The translations under genes and the position numbers were made by a program. Positions 1 through 8,592 of a stretch of 37,259 nt of DNA are shown here, in pieces. The notes beneath the pieces are model-generated. The model was not told where the DNA came from. It saw nothing but the letters and a program-made list of their open reading frames with translations, and ran no database searches. Within the stretch, counting starts at the first letter, position 1; each line of letters begins with the position of its first letter. The DNA is from Novosphingobium sp. HII-3 (GTDB lineage: Bacteria > Pseudomonadota > Alphaproteobacteria > Sphingomonadales > Sphingomonadaceae): the NCBI RefSeq assembly GCF_002916655.1, contig NZ_PPSM01000024.1:1-37259 (forward strand), given 5' to 3'.

Positions 1-47
1 CTCGGGGGCGTGTTGAGAGCGTACCTTAGGCTAGAGGCTCCCTCTAT

Positions 48-100
48 GACCCGGCGCTCCAGTTACCTTACCCCCCAGCCACGAGCGCCGGGTCTCTTTT
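48..100 (+). terminator. Strong hairpin followed by T-rich tract
   Basis: Perfect 12-bp inverted repeat, GACCCGGCGCTC (48-59) against GAGCGCCGGGTC (83-94), followed on plus by TCTTTT. The T tract is on the plus strand, so it best fits a terminator for transcripts entering from the left and stopping before the convergent lysis genes. On minus the same hairpin lies just beyond the o-spanin stop but lacks a T run. I see nothing coding in bases 1-106. Confidence 0.65.
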
Positions 101-106
101 CCAGCG

Positions 107-442
107 CTATCCCCCACACTCCACCTTAACCCCAACATCCCGATAGAACCGGCACAGCCTGACGCCGGCAGCGCGTACCCTATCGCCCCAGCCCTCCACG
201 GCTGAATTGTAGAGCGCGTCCGCAGCGGGGCCCGTGAGGATGGCTGCGGTCGGCTTCGGCTTGGCTTCGGTGGCGGCCTGTATGTCGGCGATGGGCGGTG
301 TGCCAATTCGAGGCAGATCGGTGCAAGCGACTATTAAGAGGCATAGACAGCCTGCCAATGCCGTGCGAGCCTCAAGGCTGCTGCAGCGAGACAGCCGTTG
401 GCGCCACCGACGACGAAGATTCCCTGTTGTCCGCTGCAGCAT
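107..442 (-). CDS. o-spanin-like outer-membrane lipoprotein (Rz1-like)
   Basis: Likely outer-membrane half of the spanin pair that disrupts the outer membrane at the end of lysis. The 111-aa protein has an Arg-rich N terminus, a hydrophobic stretch and a lipobox, I-V-A-C, typical of signal peptidase II substrates. The mature part starts TDLPRIGTPP, Pro-rich as in Rz1 proteins. The ATG at 442 overlaps the stop of the i-spanin gene as TGATG, with GGGAG about 10 nt upstream; a GTG at 451 in the same frame is an alternative. It is longer than classical Rz1. Seen: lipobox and position; function is inferred from family layout. Confidence 0.7.
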   Translation of the reverse strand: MLQRTTGNLRRRWRQRLSRCSSLEARTALAGCLCLLIVACTDLPRIGTPPIADIQAATEAKPKPTAAILTGPAADALYNSAVEGWGDRVRAAGVRLCRFYRDVGVKVECGG

Positions 443-834
443 CACCGGCACATCTCCCTGTAAGCCTTCTCACCCGTCATCCCGGCCCGCCTCAACCGCT
501 CGCAGTTGAGCGCCCGGTTCTGCGGCGTGATGGTCGCCCGAGCTTCCGGTGCCTTGGCCTGCTCTGCCGCCTCGGCCTTGGCGATCTCAGCCTCTCGCGA
601 CCTCTCAGCCACGATGTTGTTAATCGCGTCCTGTGCCCGGTCCTCGGCAGCGCGCTCGCTGGCCGGCGCAGCCTTGCGCTGGATCTCGTCCCGGTGCCGC
701 TCGATCACCTTGGCGTCGTGCTCGCGGAACCACCACCAGGCGAGGGCGAGGCAGACGAGCGCGATGGCTGCATAGGTCAGGGCGCGGTGGAGGCGTTCGG
801 GGATGCCGAGGCGCAGGAGGAAGGCGAAGATCAT
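442..834 (-). CDS. i-spanin-like inner-membrane protein (Rz-like)
   Basis: Likely inner-membrane spanin subunit. The 130-aa protein has one N-terminal membrane segment (about residues 19-36, ending WWWFREHD) followed by a long charged, Ala/Glu/Arg-rich helical region typical of the periplasmic coiled coil of Rz proteins, and a Cys-containing C terminus. It starts ATGA-coupled to the gene before it and ends TGATG-coupled to the lipoprotein gene, the usual Rz/Rz1 neighbour relation. No sequence search was possible; the call rests on topology, coiled-coil character and context. Confidence 0.7.
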   Translation of the reverse strand: MIFAFLLRLGIPERLHRALTYAAIALVCLALAWWWFREHDAKVIERHRDEIQRKAAPASERAAEDRAQDAINNIVAERSREAEIAKAEAAEQAKAPEARATITPQNRALNCERLRRAGMTGEKAYREMCR

Positions 835-1103
835 GGCACCGTCCCTCCTGCCTGATGGAGCCAGCGCTGGCAGAAGAGGACTGCCTCTTCCTCGATCCCG
901 GCAAGGTGAGCCTCGCGCTCCGTAAGCTCTTCCCCGGCGGCCATGCGCAGGGCGTGGCTCTCAACGCCAAGAAACCCGGCCAGGGCGCGATGCAGGGGAT
1001 CATGAGCACGATTCATCGCATCGACGGTCGTCCTCATCCATGCGGCCATATCGTTCTGATGCTCATCGTGGGAGCGGTCGGGTGATGGGCGGGGGTAGGT
1101 CAT
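831..1103 (-). CDS. Hypothetical protein in lysis cassette
   Basis: A 90-aa soluble, charged protein I do not recognise. It lies between a membrane protein and the i-spanin with ATGA overlaps on both sides, so it is almost certainly translated from the lysis transcript. No membrane segment, signal peptide or catalytic motif is visible; it has a His/Glu-rich middle and one Cys. A lysis-regulatory role is possible from context only. Confidence 0.6.
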   Translation of the reverse strand: MTYPRPSPDRSHDEHQNDMAAWMRTTVDAMNRAHDPLHRALAGFLGVESHALRMAAGEELTEREAHLAGIEEEAVLFCQRWLHQAGGTVP

Positions 1104-1426
1104 GGCTGCTTATCCAGCGTCACGGTGTCACCCTCGCGCAGAGCCTTGCCGTCACCCGCTGCCGATACAACGGCGTCAGCGAGCTTGCCGGTCGTTTCGC
1201 TCCGCTTGGCGTCCAGCGTCTCCTGCCCCAGCTTGTTCGTGAAATAGAGGCCGAGCGCCATCGTGGTCATGCCCGATAGCTGGCCCACCATGTACGTCAC
1301 GATGTCCTTGTTCGTCTCCGGGATGCCGATGAACACGAACACGACCAGGGCACCGACGAAGGAGCCAACGAGGAAGATCGCCAGCCAGTTGCGGACGCGA
1401 TCCAAAGGGGAGAGAGTTTCGTTCAC
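1100..1426 (-). CDS. Holin-like small membrane protein
   Basis: A 108-aa protein with two hydrophobic segments (about residues 13-34 and 43-63) and a polar C-terminal tail, consistent with a class II holin or a related lysis membrane protein. The GTG start at 1426 overlaps the endolysin stop (GTGA) and has GGGGAGG 6 nt upstream. It directly follows the endolysin gene. Two further membrane proteins precede the endolysin, so which of the three is the true holin cannot be decided from sequence. Confidence 0.6.
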   Translation of the reverse strand: MNETLSPLDRVRNWLAIFLVGSFVGALVVFVFIGIPETNKDIVTYMVGQLSGMTTMALGLYFTNKLGQETLDAKRSETTGKLADAVVSAAGDGKALREGDTVTLDKQP

Positions 1427-2046
1427 AGCAACCTCCCCGCTTCAGCTTCCGTCTCATCCACCCTGCGGAGCCAGCCCTTGCCGAACGTTGGGAAGGTGGA
1501 GAGCGATCGATAGTAGGCCCGCCGCGCCTCGCTGTAGCGTCGCGCGGCATCTGCGGGGTCTAGCTTATTGGCTGCGGCGATGGTCTGCGGGCCAATAGCG
1601 CCGTCAACAGGTACGTGCGCGATGCTCTGCAGAAGCTTCACTGCCCGACCGGGACCAGCGTTCACCGCGAAGTCGAACACGCACAGCGCCAAGGCCGGAT
1701 GCAGATCGTCACAGCGGGCGGCATCCCAATAGTTCTTGCGGTAGATTGGGGCGACGGCAGCGGGCGTCAGGGCGCGCATCTCGGCCTCAGTGACAGCGCG
1801 GCCGCGCCATCCTTCCAGCGTCTTGCGCGTGACGCCCAGGTTCGTCATGCCCCCCGGATCCTTGGGGTGGTTCACGAAGCCCCCCTCGTGGCGCAGGATG
1901 AGGGACAGGGCGCGGGCGAACGGGTCCACGGGAATTCCCGTAGACGTGATGCCCAGCGCCTTCGCAATGGCCGCCAGCGTGGCGGGCCCGAGGATGCCGT
2001 CAGCGGGAACGCCGACGTGGGCTTGGATCGCTTTCAGGTCGGTCAC
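1423..2046 (-). CDS. Endolysin, GH108-type muramidase with peptidoglycan-binding modules
   Basis: Cleaves host peptidoglycan at lysis. In the 207-aa protein, residues 1-32 resemble a short peptidoglycan-binding repeat (VPADGILGPAT). The catalytic domain then begins with LILRHEGGFVNHPKDPGGMTN, the signature of glycoside hydrolase family 108; Glu54 in HEGG is the expected catalytic acid. A second binding-like repeat (VDGAIGPQTIAAAN) lies in the C-terminal third, as in GH108/PG_binding_3 proteins. I chose the GTG at 2046: it overlaps the previous stop (GTGA) and has AAGGAGG 5 nt upstream. The frame stays open farther upstream, but that part is a shadow of the preceding gene. No signal peptide is seen, so export would need a holin. 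Confidence 0.92.
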   Translation of the reverse strand: MTDLKAIQAHVGVPADGILGPATLAAIAKALGITSTGIPVDPFARALSLILRHEGGFVNHPKDPGGMTNLGVTRKTLEGWRGRAVTEAEMRALTPAAVAPIYRKNYWDAARCDDLHPALALCVFDFAVNAGPGRAVKLLQSIAHVPVDGAIGPQTIAAANKLDPADAARRYSEARRAYYRSLSTFPTFGKGWLRRVDETEAEAGRLL

Positions 2047-2345
2047 ATCCGCCTCCTTGCCTGCCGGCGCATCTGCCAGTTGTTGTAGCGGTGCCGGGTG
2101 ATGCGCCCGACGAAGTACGTTGCCGCGCCCATCCGCATCAGCATCGCGGCCCAATCATCGTAGGGAGACGGCCGGTGGGTGATAGGCCCAATGGTCATGA
2201 CGCACCCGGCGGCTAGGAGAGCCATGCCAAAGCGCTCGATGGGCGTGAACCGCTCGGCCCGCGTCATCAGTTTGAAGGCGATAATGCCGAACACGATGAG
2301 CGAGGCCATCACGTTCAGCGCGTCGAAGATCAGAACGTCTGTCAT
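2043..2345 (-). CDS. Small membrane protein of lysis cassette (holin candidate)
   Basis: A 100-aa protein with about three hydrophobic segments (near residues 8-25, 38-53 and 66-81) and a strongly basic C terminus (RRQARRRM). Size, topology and position immediately before the endolysin fit a class I holin or an associated membrane protein. ATGA-coupled to the previous gene. Function is inferred from topology and context; no family was recognised. Confidence 0.6.
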   Translation of the reverse strand: MTDVLIFDALNVMASLIVFGIIAFKLMTRAERFTPIERFGMALLAAGCVMTIGPITHRPSPYDDWAAMLMRMGAATYFVGRITRHRYNNWQMRRQARRRM

Positions 2346-2662
2346 AGCTCGTTCTCCGGCAGGCCAGCACCGAAGATCTTCTTGAGCCGCTGGACCGCAA
2401 AGGGGATCAGCACGTTGCTCCCCGTCGCCATGACGTAGAATATTGCACCGATGCCCCGGATGCCGTCTGGGGTGTATCCAAGGGTTGCGTGGGCGACGAC
2501 GGGCGACACGAACCAGGAGAACGTCGTGCCCACGAACAGCGCCATGAAGATGTCGATGGGGGACATCTTCTTGTAGGGCCGAAACGAGAGCGCGGTAACG
2601 GCACCGGCTAGGCTCGCCAGGAGCGGCCAGAGCCAGCGCATCAAAGGGTTATCGTCGATCAT
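2342..2662 (-). CDS. Small membrane protein at start of lysis cassette (holin candidate)
   Basis: A 106-aa protein with three likely membrane segments (about residues 8-26, 36-59 and 71-92) and a Lys/Arg-containing tail. AAAGG lies 7 nt before the ATG. It is the first lysis-cassette gene after the tail genes and is ATGA-coupled to a second membrane protein. A holin or holin-partner role is likely by context. Residues PIDIFMALFVGTTFSWF resemble generic phage membrane proteins, but I cannot assign a family. Confidence 0.6.
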   Translation of the reverse strand: MIDDNPLMRWLWPLLASLAGAVTALSFRPYKKMSPIDIFMALFVGTTFSWFVSPVVAHATLGYTPDGIRGIGAIFYVMATGSNVLIPFAVQRLKKIFGAGLPENEL

Positions 2663-2727
2663 GGGCGACCTTTCGCCGTGGGGAATCCATCACCCGCACT
2701 CCACTTCGAAGCAGAAGCTCGGCCAAC

Positions 2728-3365
2728 TCATGTCAGCAACTTCCAATTTGCTACAGTCATGCCCGTTGATTTGTACCAATTGGCAGTGTCTGTTCGGAGC
2801 AGCTCTTCACCGACGAAATTAGGCAGGATGGCTCCAACCGGATCGAGGCCGATTTCCCGGTGGCCTTGCTGGCCGAGCGGGATCAGCTTGTGGGCTTCGG
2901 TCGAGACCGTAACTGTGCCCGTCACCGTCGAAGTTGCGTTGCTGTCCAGTGTGATCGAAGTGAGATCGGGAGTTCTGTCAATCACGCGGCGCTGCGTCAC
3001 CGCATCGCCAAATCCGGCAGAAACGGTCACATAGTCGCCTACTTCACAGAGGAAGAACGTGCCCACCACTGCGTTCGTGATGACTGGGCTACCCGCAGTG
3101 GTGGAGCAAAGGCTGTATGTGTTGCCGACATCTTTGGAATAGCGCGTAGACAGCCACAAACCCGGCTCGCCGGGCGTTGTGTTCAAATTCTGGACCAGTT
3201 CACCCGGCGTTAGTCGCCCGCCCTGGACGGTCCAGTTGCTGGTGCCACTCACGCGCAGCGCGCCGATGGGGGCGGTGAAATTGCCGTACTTGTCGCGATG
3301 AAAATCTTTCCGTTGCGCGTGGCATCGGAGAAGGATTGTCCTGGCAACACGCCCGCGCGCGTCAT
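2728..3365 (-). CDS. Tail tip/fibre-associated protein, reading frame disrupted
   Basis: Reading begins with an ATG at 3365 (14 nt after the tailspike stop) and gives MTRAGVLPGQSFSDATRNGKIF, then runs to a TGA at 3251-3249. One nucleotide away in frame the text resumes as HRDKYGNFTAPIGALRVSGTSN and continues open to 2728. Both parts look like real protein, and together they would make about 212 aa. The switch falls at a TTTT run (3301-3304 on plus), where one extra T, or a -1 slip on TTC, restores a single frame. A GTG at 3252 could alternatively start the 174-aa distal part on its own. The distal part is Thr/Ser/Val-rich and beta-like, as in tail-associated proteins. Function unknown. Confidence 0.6.
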
Positions 3366-3378
3366 TGTTCGCACCCCA

Positions 3379-5463
3379 TCAGTTGTATTGAACCGTTGCG
3401 AGGGCGCTGAAATCCGCTCCGGTCAGGTCAATGCCTGCGCCGGTGTGATTTCGGAAGCTGATCTTGAGTGTGTTCGCCGCCGATACGCGGACCCACTGCA
3501 CGCTGATTCCGGTTGGCAGATCATCAACCCACCCAAGCACCGGATGATCGCCCACCTGGATGCCAGCCATGGTGACCGTGACGGCAAGCTCGCCATTGGC
3601 CGGGACGTTGGCGGCCCCAAGTGCCAGCGGCCCGCCAAGCGTGCGAGTGCTCGGCGCAATGGTGCGGGTAATCCCCGCATTGGCAGGTTCGTAGAAGATG
3701 AAGCCGCCGTCGAACCACAGCCGCCCCGCAATGGTGCCGTCGTTGTTCTTGAACAGAAGCCCCCGATCCGAGAGGCCTGCCTTCCACAACGTAGGGTTCG
3801 CCTGCGGATCGATGTTCGGCGGATAGGCCGCGAACATGACGCGCGAGATTGTATCACTGGCGAAGGTATTGCGGGCGCGAAACGCCGGGATATCGCTCGG
3901 CGAATAGTTCTCGGAAAAGCGCAGGTTGACGCTTTCCTCGCCGTTTTTGAGCGCTTGCCCGGTCTGGATATGATCGATGGGCGAAATGAGCGGTGCGGCG
4001 CGGTGGAGAAGCGCATTGCCGGTGGTGACCATGCCGTCCTCACCATCCCACCGACAGCGCATCGCCTGGAAATAAATGACGCCCATGCCGCTGCTCGTGA
4101 AGGTGATTGGATCCCCGTCGCGATCGAGCGAAACCTGAAAGGTATCGGCAGTCGGGGTTGCGACCACGAAGAAAGGCTGGGTGTCCACCATGCCCCCCGG
4201 AAGAGATGTAGCCAGGAAAGTCACCATTTCGCCGACCGACAGATCGTGCGCGGCATGTGTCAGCGTCGGGCCGGCAACCGTGACAGCAATCCCAGCCTGC
4301 CCCGTTTCCATATAAGGCCGCAAGAACACATTATTGATTGCGTTCCGTCCCTCGATGGCGAACTCCGCGCCGCCCCCCTCCATCGCCAAACCGATGAAGA
4401 GATTGCCATACACTTCATGCCCGTCTGAGCCGTCAAGCCGGACGAAGCGCTTGCCTGGAATTCGGTTACCCGACAGATACCAGTTGGAGCCGATGATGGT
4501 GTTGGCGTTGAACCAACCACCATCCTGGGGCTCTGCGTCGAACATGACGTTACCCGATGACGATTGGCCAAGGTGGATCGTGTTGTAGGCGCAACCAAAC
4601 CCGGTAGGGCGAGCCGCAAAGGGTTTGTCGAAATACTCGATCCGCCGCATCATCACGGTCGAGCTATAGAGGTTCATCAATTTGAGGCCGATACTGCCGC
4701 TCGGGATCACGCCGGTGACGCGCGTTAGCTCAGGAAGGGATATCTTGGCCTCAGCCACAATTTGCCCCGGAGTTGCACTGCCCACCCGGAACACGGTTCC
4801 GACATAGTCAGACGGGACGACGAACGAACCGCCTTGGTCGATCACATCACACTCGATAGCAAGCTCACCGTCTATGCTCGCGAGTAGATAGCGCCCACCT
4901 GGAATGACCACCGCGCAGCCAGGGTGAAAGATGTTTGCCGTGGCGCCGGTGCGCTTTAGCGCGTTTGCAAAAGCGAACGCGGCCTTAACTAGCGGCCACC
5001 AGTCGTCGGTCGTGACGACACCAGCGGGCAAAAACATCTGGGGCGTGACCCATCCTATCGCGCCGGCAACCGTCCCCCCTTGAGGAAGGCCGATCAATGC
5101 AGCGCCATTTGGCGCGCCAAGGGCCGCGGTAGTTGCCAAAGACGCCGCCACAACCGAGCCACCCGCCGTCCGCTCATATCGCTTGTATTCGACGGGGTTG
5201 GTGCCCGCGATGGGGACGCGGAAGAAGTGACCGGTAGCGGTTGCAGCTTCACCTTCAGCTACGGTCGCGTAGGCGGGGCCGCTGAACTCCTCGGCAAACC
5301 CTGCACTCTGGGCCGCGTCGGCATTGAGCTTGCCTACCGCCTCTTCATCGGAGTCAGTCGGCAGTACCCCAAACTGCCCCGTGCGCCGGAGGATGTCGGC
5401 TTGGCTTTCGCCGCGGGCACCGGACACGTCGATCCTGACGCTGGGGGTCATCTTGACGGCCAT
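3379..5463 (-). CDS. Tailspike/tail fibre-like receptor-binding protein
   Basis: A 694-aa protein in the receptor-binding position, after the tail-tip genes and before lysis. The N-terminal ~150 residues are Ala/Gly/Thr-rich, suggesting a tail-attachment region. From about residue 190 to 420 the sequence is rich in Asn, Gly and short beta-like repeats (e.g. NTIIGSNWYLSGN, GNLFIGLAMEGGG, NAINNVFLRPYMETG), the look of a right-handed beta-helix of the pectate-lyase type. The C terminus (ending FSALATVQYN) is beta-rich. TGATG-coupled to the preceding gene. The target polysaccharide cannot be read from sequence, and no catalytic residues were assigned. Confidence 0.75.
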   Translation of the reverse strand: MAVKMTPSVRIDVSGARGESQADILRRTGQFGVLPTDSDEEAVGKLNADAAQSAGFAEEFSGPAYATVAEGEAATATGHFFRVPIAGTNPVEYKRYERTAGGSVVAASLATTAALGAPNGAALIGLPQGGTVAGAIGWVTPQMFLPAGVVTTDDWWPLVKAAFAFANALKRTGATANIFHPGCAVVIPGGRYLLASIDGELAIECDVIDQGGSFVVPSDYVGTVFRVGSATPGQIVAEAKISLPELTRVTGVIPSGSIGLKLMNLYSSTVMMRRIEYFDKPFAARPTGFGCAYNTIHLGQSSSGNVMFDAEPQDGGWFNANTIIGSNWYLSGNRIPGKRFVRLDGSDGHEVYGNLFIGLAMEGGGAEFAIEGRNAINNVFLRPYMETGQAGIAVTVAGPTLTHAAHDLSVGEMVTFLATSLPGGMVDTQPFFVVATPTADTFQVSLDRDGDPITFTSSGMGVIYFQAMRCRWDGEDGMVTTGNALLHRAAPLISPIDHIQTGQALKNGEESVNLRFSENYSPSDIPAFRARNTFASDTISRVMFAAYPPNIDPQANPTLWKAGLSDRGLLFKNNDGTIAGRLWFDGGFIFYEPANAGITRTIAPSTRTLGGPLALGAANVPANGELAVTVTMAGIQVGDHPVLGWVDDLPTGISVQWVRVSAANTLKISFRNHTGAGIDLTGADFSALATVQYN

Positions 5464-5813
5464 CAGTAGGTCACTCCGGGGGTAAGGATGATCTGACCGG
5501 CGACAGGGATGGCCTGCACGCCGTCCGGGTAGGTCACGCGAAGATCGTAAGCGAGACGGACGATCTCTCCGGGGCCTGCGACTGAGGCCAAGGCTGCTCC
5601 GTCGATCTTCACCGTGAACATGCCATGCGCCGCATCGTAGATGTCGACCTCGCCCGAGGCGATCACGGCTCCCTGACCGGCGACAGCGCGGATACTAAGA
5701 GCCATCGCAACGCCAGTCAGATCGAGGGGAACACCCACGCTGTCGCGAAGCTGCCAGCCTTCGTAATAATCCGCGTTGCGATAGACGCGAAGATCCAGTC
5801 GCTCAGTTCGCAT
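5463..5813 (-). CDS. Small tail/baseplate-associated protein
   Basis: A 116-aa protein of predicted beta structure, starting MRTERLDLRVYRN and reading like an Ig-like or baseplate upper-protein domain (LDLTGVAMALSIRA, GMFTVKIDG). The ATG at 5813 is chosen because GAGGA lies about 9 nt upstream and it overlaps the previous gene by 11 nt; upstream in-frame codons overlap that gene further. It sits between the tail-tip genes and the spike, suggesting a spike adaptor. Family not confirmed. Confidence 0.65.
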   Translation of the reverse strand: MRTERLDLRVYRNADYYEGWQLRDSVGVPLDLTGVAMALSIRAVAGQGAVIASGEVDIYDAAHGMFTVKIDGAALASVAGPGEIVRLAYDLRVTYPDGVQAIPVAGQIILTPGVTY

Positions 5814-6492
5814 CGCTGAAATCCTCAACAAAAGAGATGGCAACCTCGCCGTATCGGCTCATGGTGAGGTTCGCGGCCAAGTCCTGCCCCGGGACCCGGC
5901 GGCACTGCACTACCGGCCATTCGAAGTTGACGGCGGCACCGGCACCTATCGCCTCCCGCGACGGGGGTGATGTCCGAACAGTGGCAGTCTGCTCCGAGCG
6001 TGACAGTACCCGTTCAATCTTGAAGGCTCGGCCATTGATGCTGAACCGCTCACCGCCTTGGATACGCGCGCCCTGAGCGACGTTGATGGCCATCTGCGTG
6101 GCCCTAAGGGGGATCGGCTCCACGAGCTGCGCCACGATATACGGAGAGGCGTAACGAACGACCGTGGGGTAGTCTGGGTCGTTGGCATAAAGCTGCGACA
6201 CGCGGGCAAGCCCCCCGCCGGCTGACGGACGCGGTGCGGTGCGAAGGGATACCAGCGGGACCAGGAACACGTTTCCCGCCATGAAGCTGGTCCACATGTC
6301 CCAGAGCCGGATCTGCCGAGGCGTCCGCAGGGTGATGCCGGAATAGGTGATATCCCACTTCCCGCCGCCATCAGTGAGGATGACGTCCTCCAAGCCCGAA
6401 AGTGAAGTGCCGCCGGAAATCTCCGCGACTGTCACATCAGCCTTGATGGCCTGAGGGTTGAACTCATGGACAGGGAAAATCGGCAAGGGCAT
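5803..6492 (-). CDS. Tail-associated protein of unknown function
   Basis: A 229-aa protein I cannot place in a named family. It is beta-rich, soluble, without signal peptide, and lies between the large tail-tip protein and a small adaptor-like protein, so a distal tail component is likely. The start at 6492 lies 32 nt downstream of a copy of the CCGTCCGTAG motif (6525-6534). Only a G-rich stretch (GGTGGGG) stands in for a Shine-Dalgarno sequence. Confidence 0.65.
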   Translation of the reverse strand: MPLPIFPVHEFNPQAIKADVTVAEISGGTSLSGLEDVILTDGGGKWDITYSGITLRTPRQIRLWDMWTSFMAGNVFLVPLVSLRTAPRPSAGGGLARVSQLYANDPDYPTVVRYASPYIVAQLVEPIPLRATQMAINVAQGARIQGGERFSINGRAFKIERVLSRSEQTATVRTSPPSREAIGAGAAVNFEWPVVQCRRVPGQDLAANLTMSRYGEVAISFVEDFSDAN

Positions 6493-6524
6493 GGCCGAAC
6501 CCCACCACGCGCCCGCCCTTCCCT

Positions 6525-6534
6525 CTACGGACGG
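6525..6534 (-). repeat. Gene-boundary motif copy e (CCGTCCGTAG)
   Basis: Minus strand reads TAG-CCGTCCGTAG-AGGG: the motif abuts the stop codon (6537-6535) of the large tail-tip gene and lies 32 nt before the ATG at 6492. Confidence 0.8.
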
Positions 6535-8592
6535 CTAGGTCACGGTAACCTCGACAGGCCCAGTACGCGACGACGCAGTGCCTGCCGCGTTAAAGGCTAC
6601 CGTCCAGAGATAGTGCGTCCCCGCTGCCAGTGACTGGGTGAACGCCTCGGTCGTGTTCCGGGGGCCGGTGTAGTCTGCTCCCAACTGCGAGGCATCGGCG
6701 AAGTTCGTGGTCGGCCCCGCCCAAAGCTCTGAATGACCGAAGTTCGAAGATGCGCTGTTGGACCAGCTCCCCGTAGCCTCGCCAACACCGCCCGTCGCTG
6801 TAAAGGCGGTGTTTGGCCCCGGCGCAAGACCTGCCGTCGACGTGCTGACGGTGACTGTAGGCGACCACTCCGAGGTGCGCCCGTCGCCCGTGGAGTACGC
6901 GACCGCGACGTCTACCGCGATCTCGGTAGGCACGACGCTGGTGACAAGCAGCGCCGCCGCTCCCGGGTCGATGTCAGTGTATTCCTGCTCGTTCCACGCA
7001 GCGTCCGTGGTCGACCTCCACCGTGCAAACCAAGTGATATCGTCCCGGTCGTAGCCCTCCACAATGATGCGGACGCGCGCTCCGGTGCCGGTGGCGTCGA
7101 GTTCGGCGGTAGCGGTCGTGATGGTGGGGGTTTCGGTCGGGCTGACATACGCCTTTGTGGTCAGGGGCGCAGGCTCGCCGTCCTCCGTCGCCGGGTTCCA
7201 TGCGTCGAAATTCCCATCAACCGACACATACTCCAGCACAACGCCGCCCGTTTCGTAATCCCTCTCGCCCCCGATGATCTCCACGACACCATCAAAGAAC
7301 ACTTCACCAGCTTCAGCGATCCGCAAGTTGATATAGCGTTCGGCCATCGCCGCCCGGGCTGAGAAGACGAGCTTTATCGTCCCGCGCTGGAACGCGTTGG
7401 CCCTCGCCATCATGCGCTTTGCCAGGCGGCGGGCCTGTGTATGGGACGGCACCTGATAGTCGTTCGTGGTGCTAACCTCGCCGCGAAGGGCAATGTCGGC
7501 ATCATCGCGCCACGGGGTTGGCTCCACCATATTGAAATCGTGAGCTTCCGAGATATGCCGAACTATGATTTCGTTCAGCGTGTTCTCGGCCTCGACGAAG
7601 TCCTGCAGCTCCCAATCAACGATGTCATCAGGCCCGATGCTGACTGTCGGCGTGTAGACGACGCCGGAATGGACGACCACGCAGCCGTCTTCATCACGCC
7701 CTGTCCAGCCGTCGAAATTCTGCCGGATCTGAGCCTCGATGTCCTTCGGCTCGTTATCGGCGGTGAACATGACTGCGCTGCGATACTTCGGCTCGAACCC
7801 GCCCGCCTTGAGCGGCACCGGCGTATCGCAATCGTTCGCGGCATCGATCCACATTTGGATGCGAGGCGCTATCTTCTCACCATAATCGAAGCCGCGATAA
7901 GCCATGAAGTACCACAGCAAATGCAGCGCTGCGTTTTCTGTGTAGGCCCAGGTGCTCGGGTCTGCGGGATCACTCGCCGGGTTGCGGGGGTCATGGCAGG
8001 CCCGCCCTTCGATAGCCAAGGACATGCTTACGTTGTCGCCTTGCGGGTACACGTCGAGGAAGTTTTTAGACTTCACGCCGCGCTTGATCATGTATCCTGA
8101 GACGATTCCGTCGCCGCGGTGATTGGCCGTCCAGTCGGTTACGCGTTCGACAACAGGGGCGTGGGCGGTTTCGATCAGGGCCCCAAGATTCCAGCCCACC
8201 AAGACGCGGCCGTCGTCATAAGACCCGTCGCTGAGCTTCTGAACGACCCCGTTGGTGACTGTGACCGGGTCATCATTGAGGTAGACCTTGGTCACCGCAT
8301 GAACCGGCCCCTCGCAGAACGCCCATACGTCCACTGTCTCACTTTCCGAGGTATTCACGAAAAGCATTTGGGCGCCGAAGGAGCGACGCTTGCCAAGGAT
8401 CCAGATCCGGGGCGGTGTCGGCACCTTGATAGTTCGCTCTGATGCGTCCGGTTTAGGCGCCTTCGGAGCAAACAGGCTGGTGACGAACGCCGTAGCAGCG
8501 ATCGATGCCACCGCAATGCCAAGGGTTGCGAAGGTCGAAAGGCCAGCTTGGGCGATGATCGGGATTACGATCTGGGGCAAAGCGGCCTCCAT
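6535..8592 (-). CDS. Tail tip / central tail hub protein (J-like)
   Basis: A 685-aa protein in the place of lambda gpJ. Residues 1-45 hold an Ala/Ile/Val-rich hydrophobic segment (ATLGIAVASIAATAFV), common at the N terminus of J-like hub proteins. The middle (about 60-440) reads like the conserved hub region (WILGKRRSFGAQMLF, VTKVYLNDDPV, VSMSLAIEGRACHDPRNP). From about residue 480 to the end there are two or more fibronectin-type-III-like stretches rich in Thr, Ala and Gly (TTATAELDATGTGARVRII; GSWSNSASSNF). The start overlaps the previous gene by 28 nt. Expected role: hub for the fibre and host contact. Family knowledge supports the role; the domain limits are my estimate. Confidence 0.82.
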   Translation of the reverse strand: MEAALPQIVIPIIAQAGLSTFATLGIAVASIAATAFVTSLFAPKAPKPDASERTIKVPTPPRIWILGKRRSFGAQMLFVNTSESETVDVWAFCEGPVHAVTKVYLNDDPVTVTNGVVQKLSDGSYDDGRVLVGWNLGALIETAHAPVVERVTDWTANHRGDGIVSGYMIKRGVKSKNFLDVYPQGDNVSMSLAIEGRACHDPRNPASDPADPSTWAYTENAALHLLWYFMAYRGFDYGEKIAPRIQMWIDAANDCDTPVPLKAGGFEPKYRSAVMFTADNEPKDIEAQIRQNFDGWTGRDEDGCVVVHSGVVYTPTVSIGPDDIVDWELQDFVEAENTLNEIIVRHISEAHDFNMVEPTPWRDDADIALRGEVSTTNDYQVPSHTQARRLAKRMMARANAFQRGTIKLVFSARAAMAERYINLRIAEAGEVFFDGVVEIIGGERDYETGGVVLEYVSVDGNFDAWNPATEDGEPAPLTTKAYVSPTETPTITTATAELDATGTGARVRIIVEGYDRDDITWFARWRSTTDAAWNEQEYTDIDPGAAALLVTSVVPTEIAVDVAVAYSTGDGRTSEWSPTVTVSTSTAGLAPGPNTAFTATGGVGEATGSWSNSASSNFGHSELWAGPTTNFADASQLGADYTGPRNTTEAFTQSLAAGTHYLWTVAFNAAGTASSRTGPVEVTVT

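Noticed and set aside
3298..4428. Long plus-strand open frame (376 codons) inside the tailspike gene
   Set aside because: It is antisense to a convincing minus-strand structural gene, with Arg/His/Cys-rich shadow composition, no domain and no start-site support.
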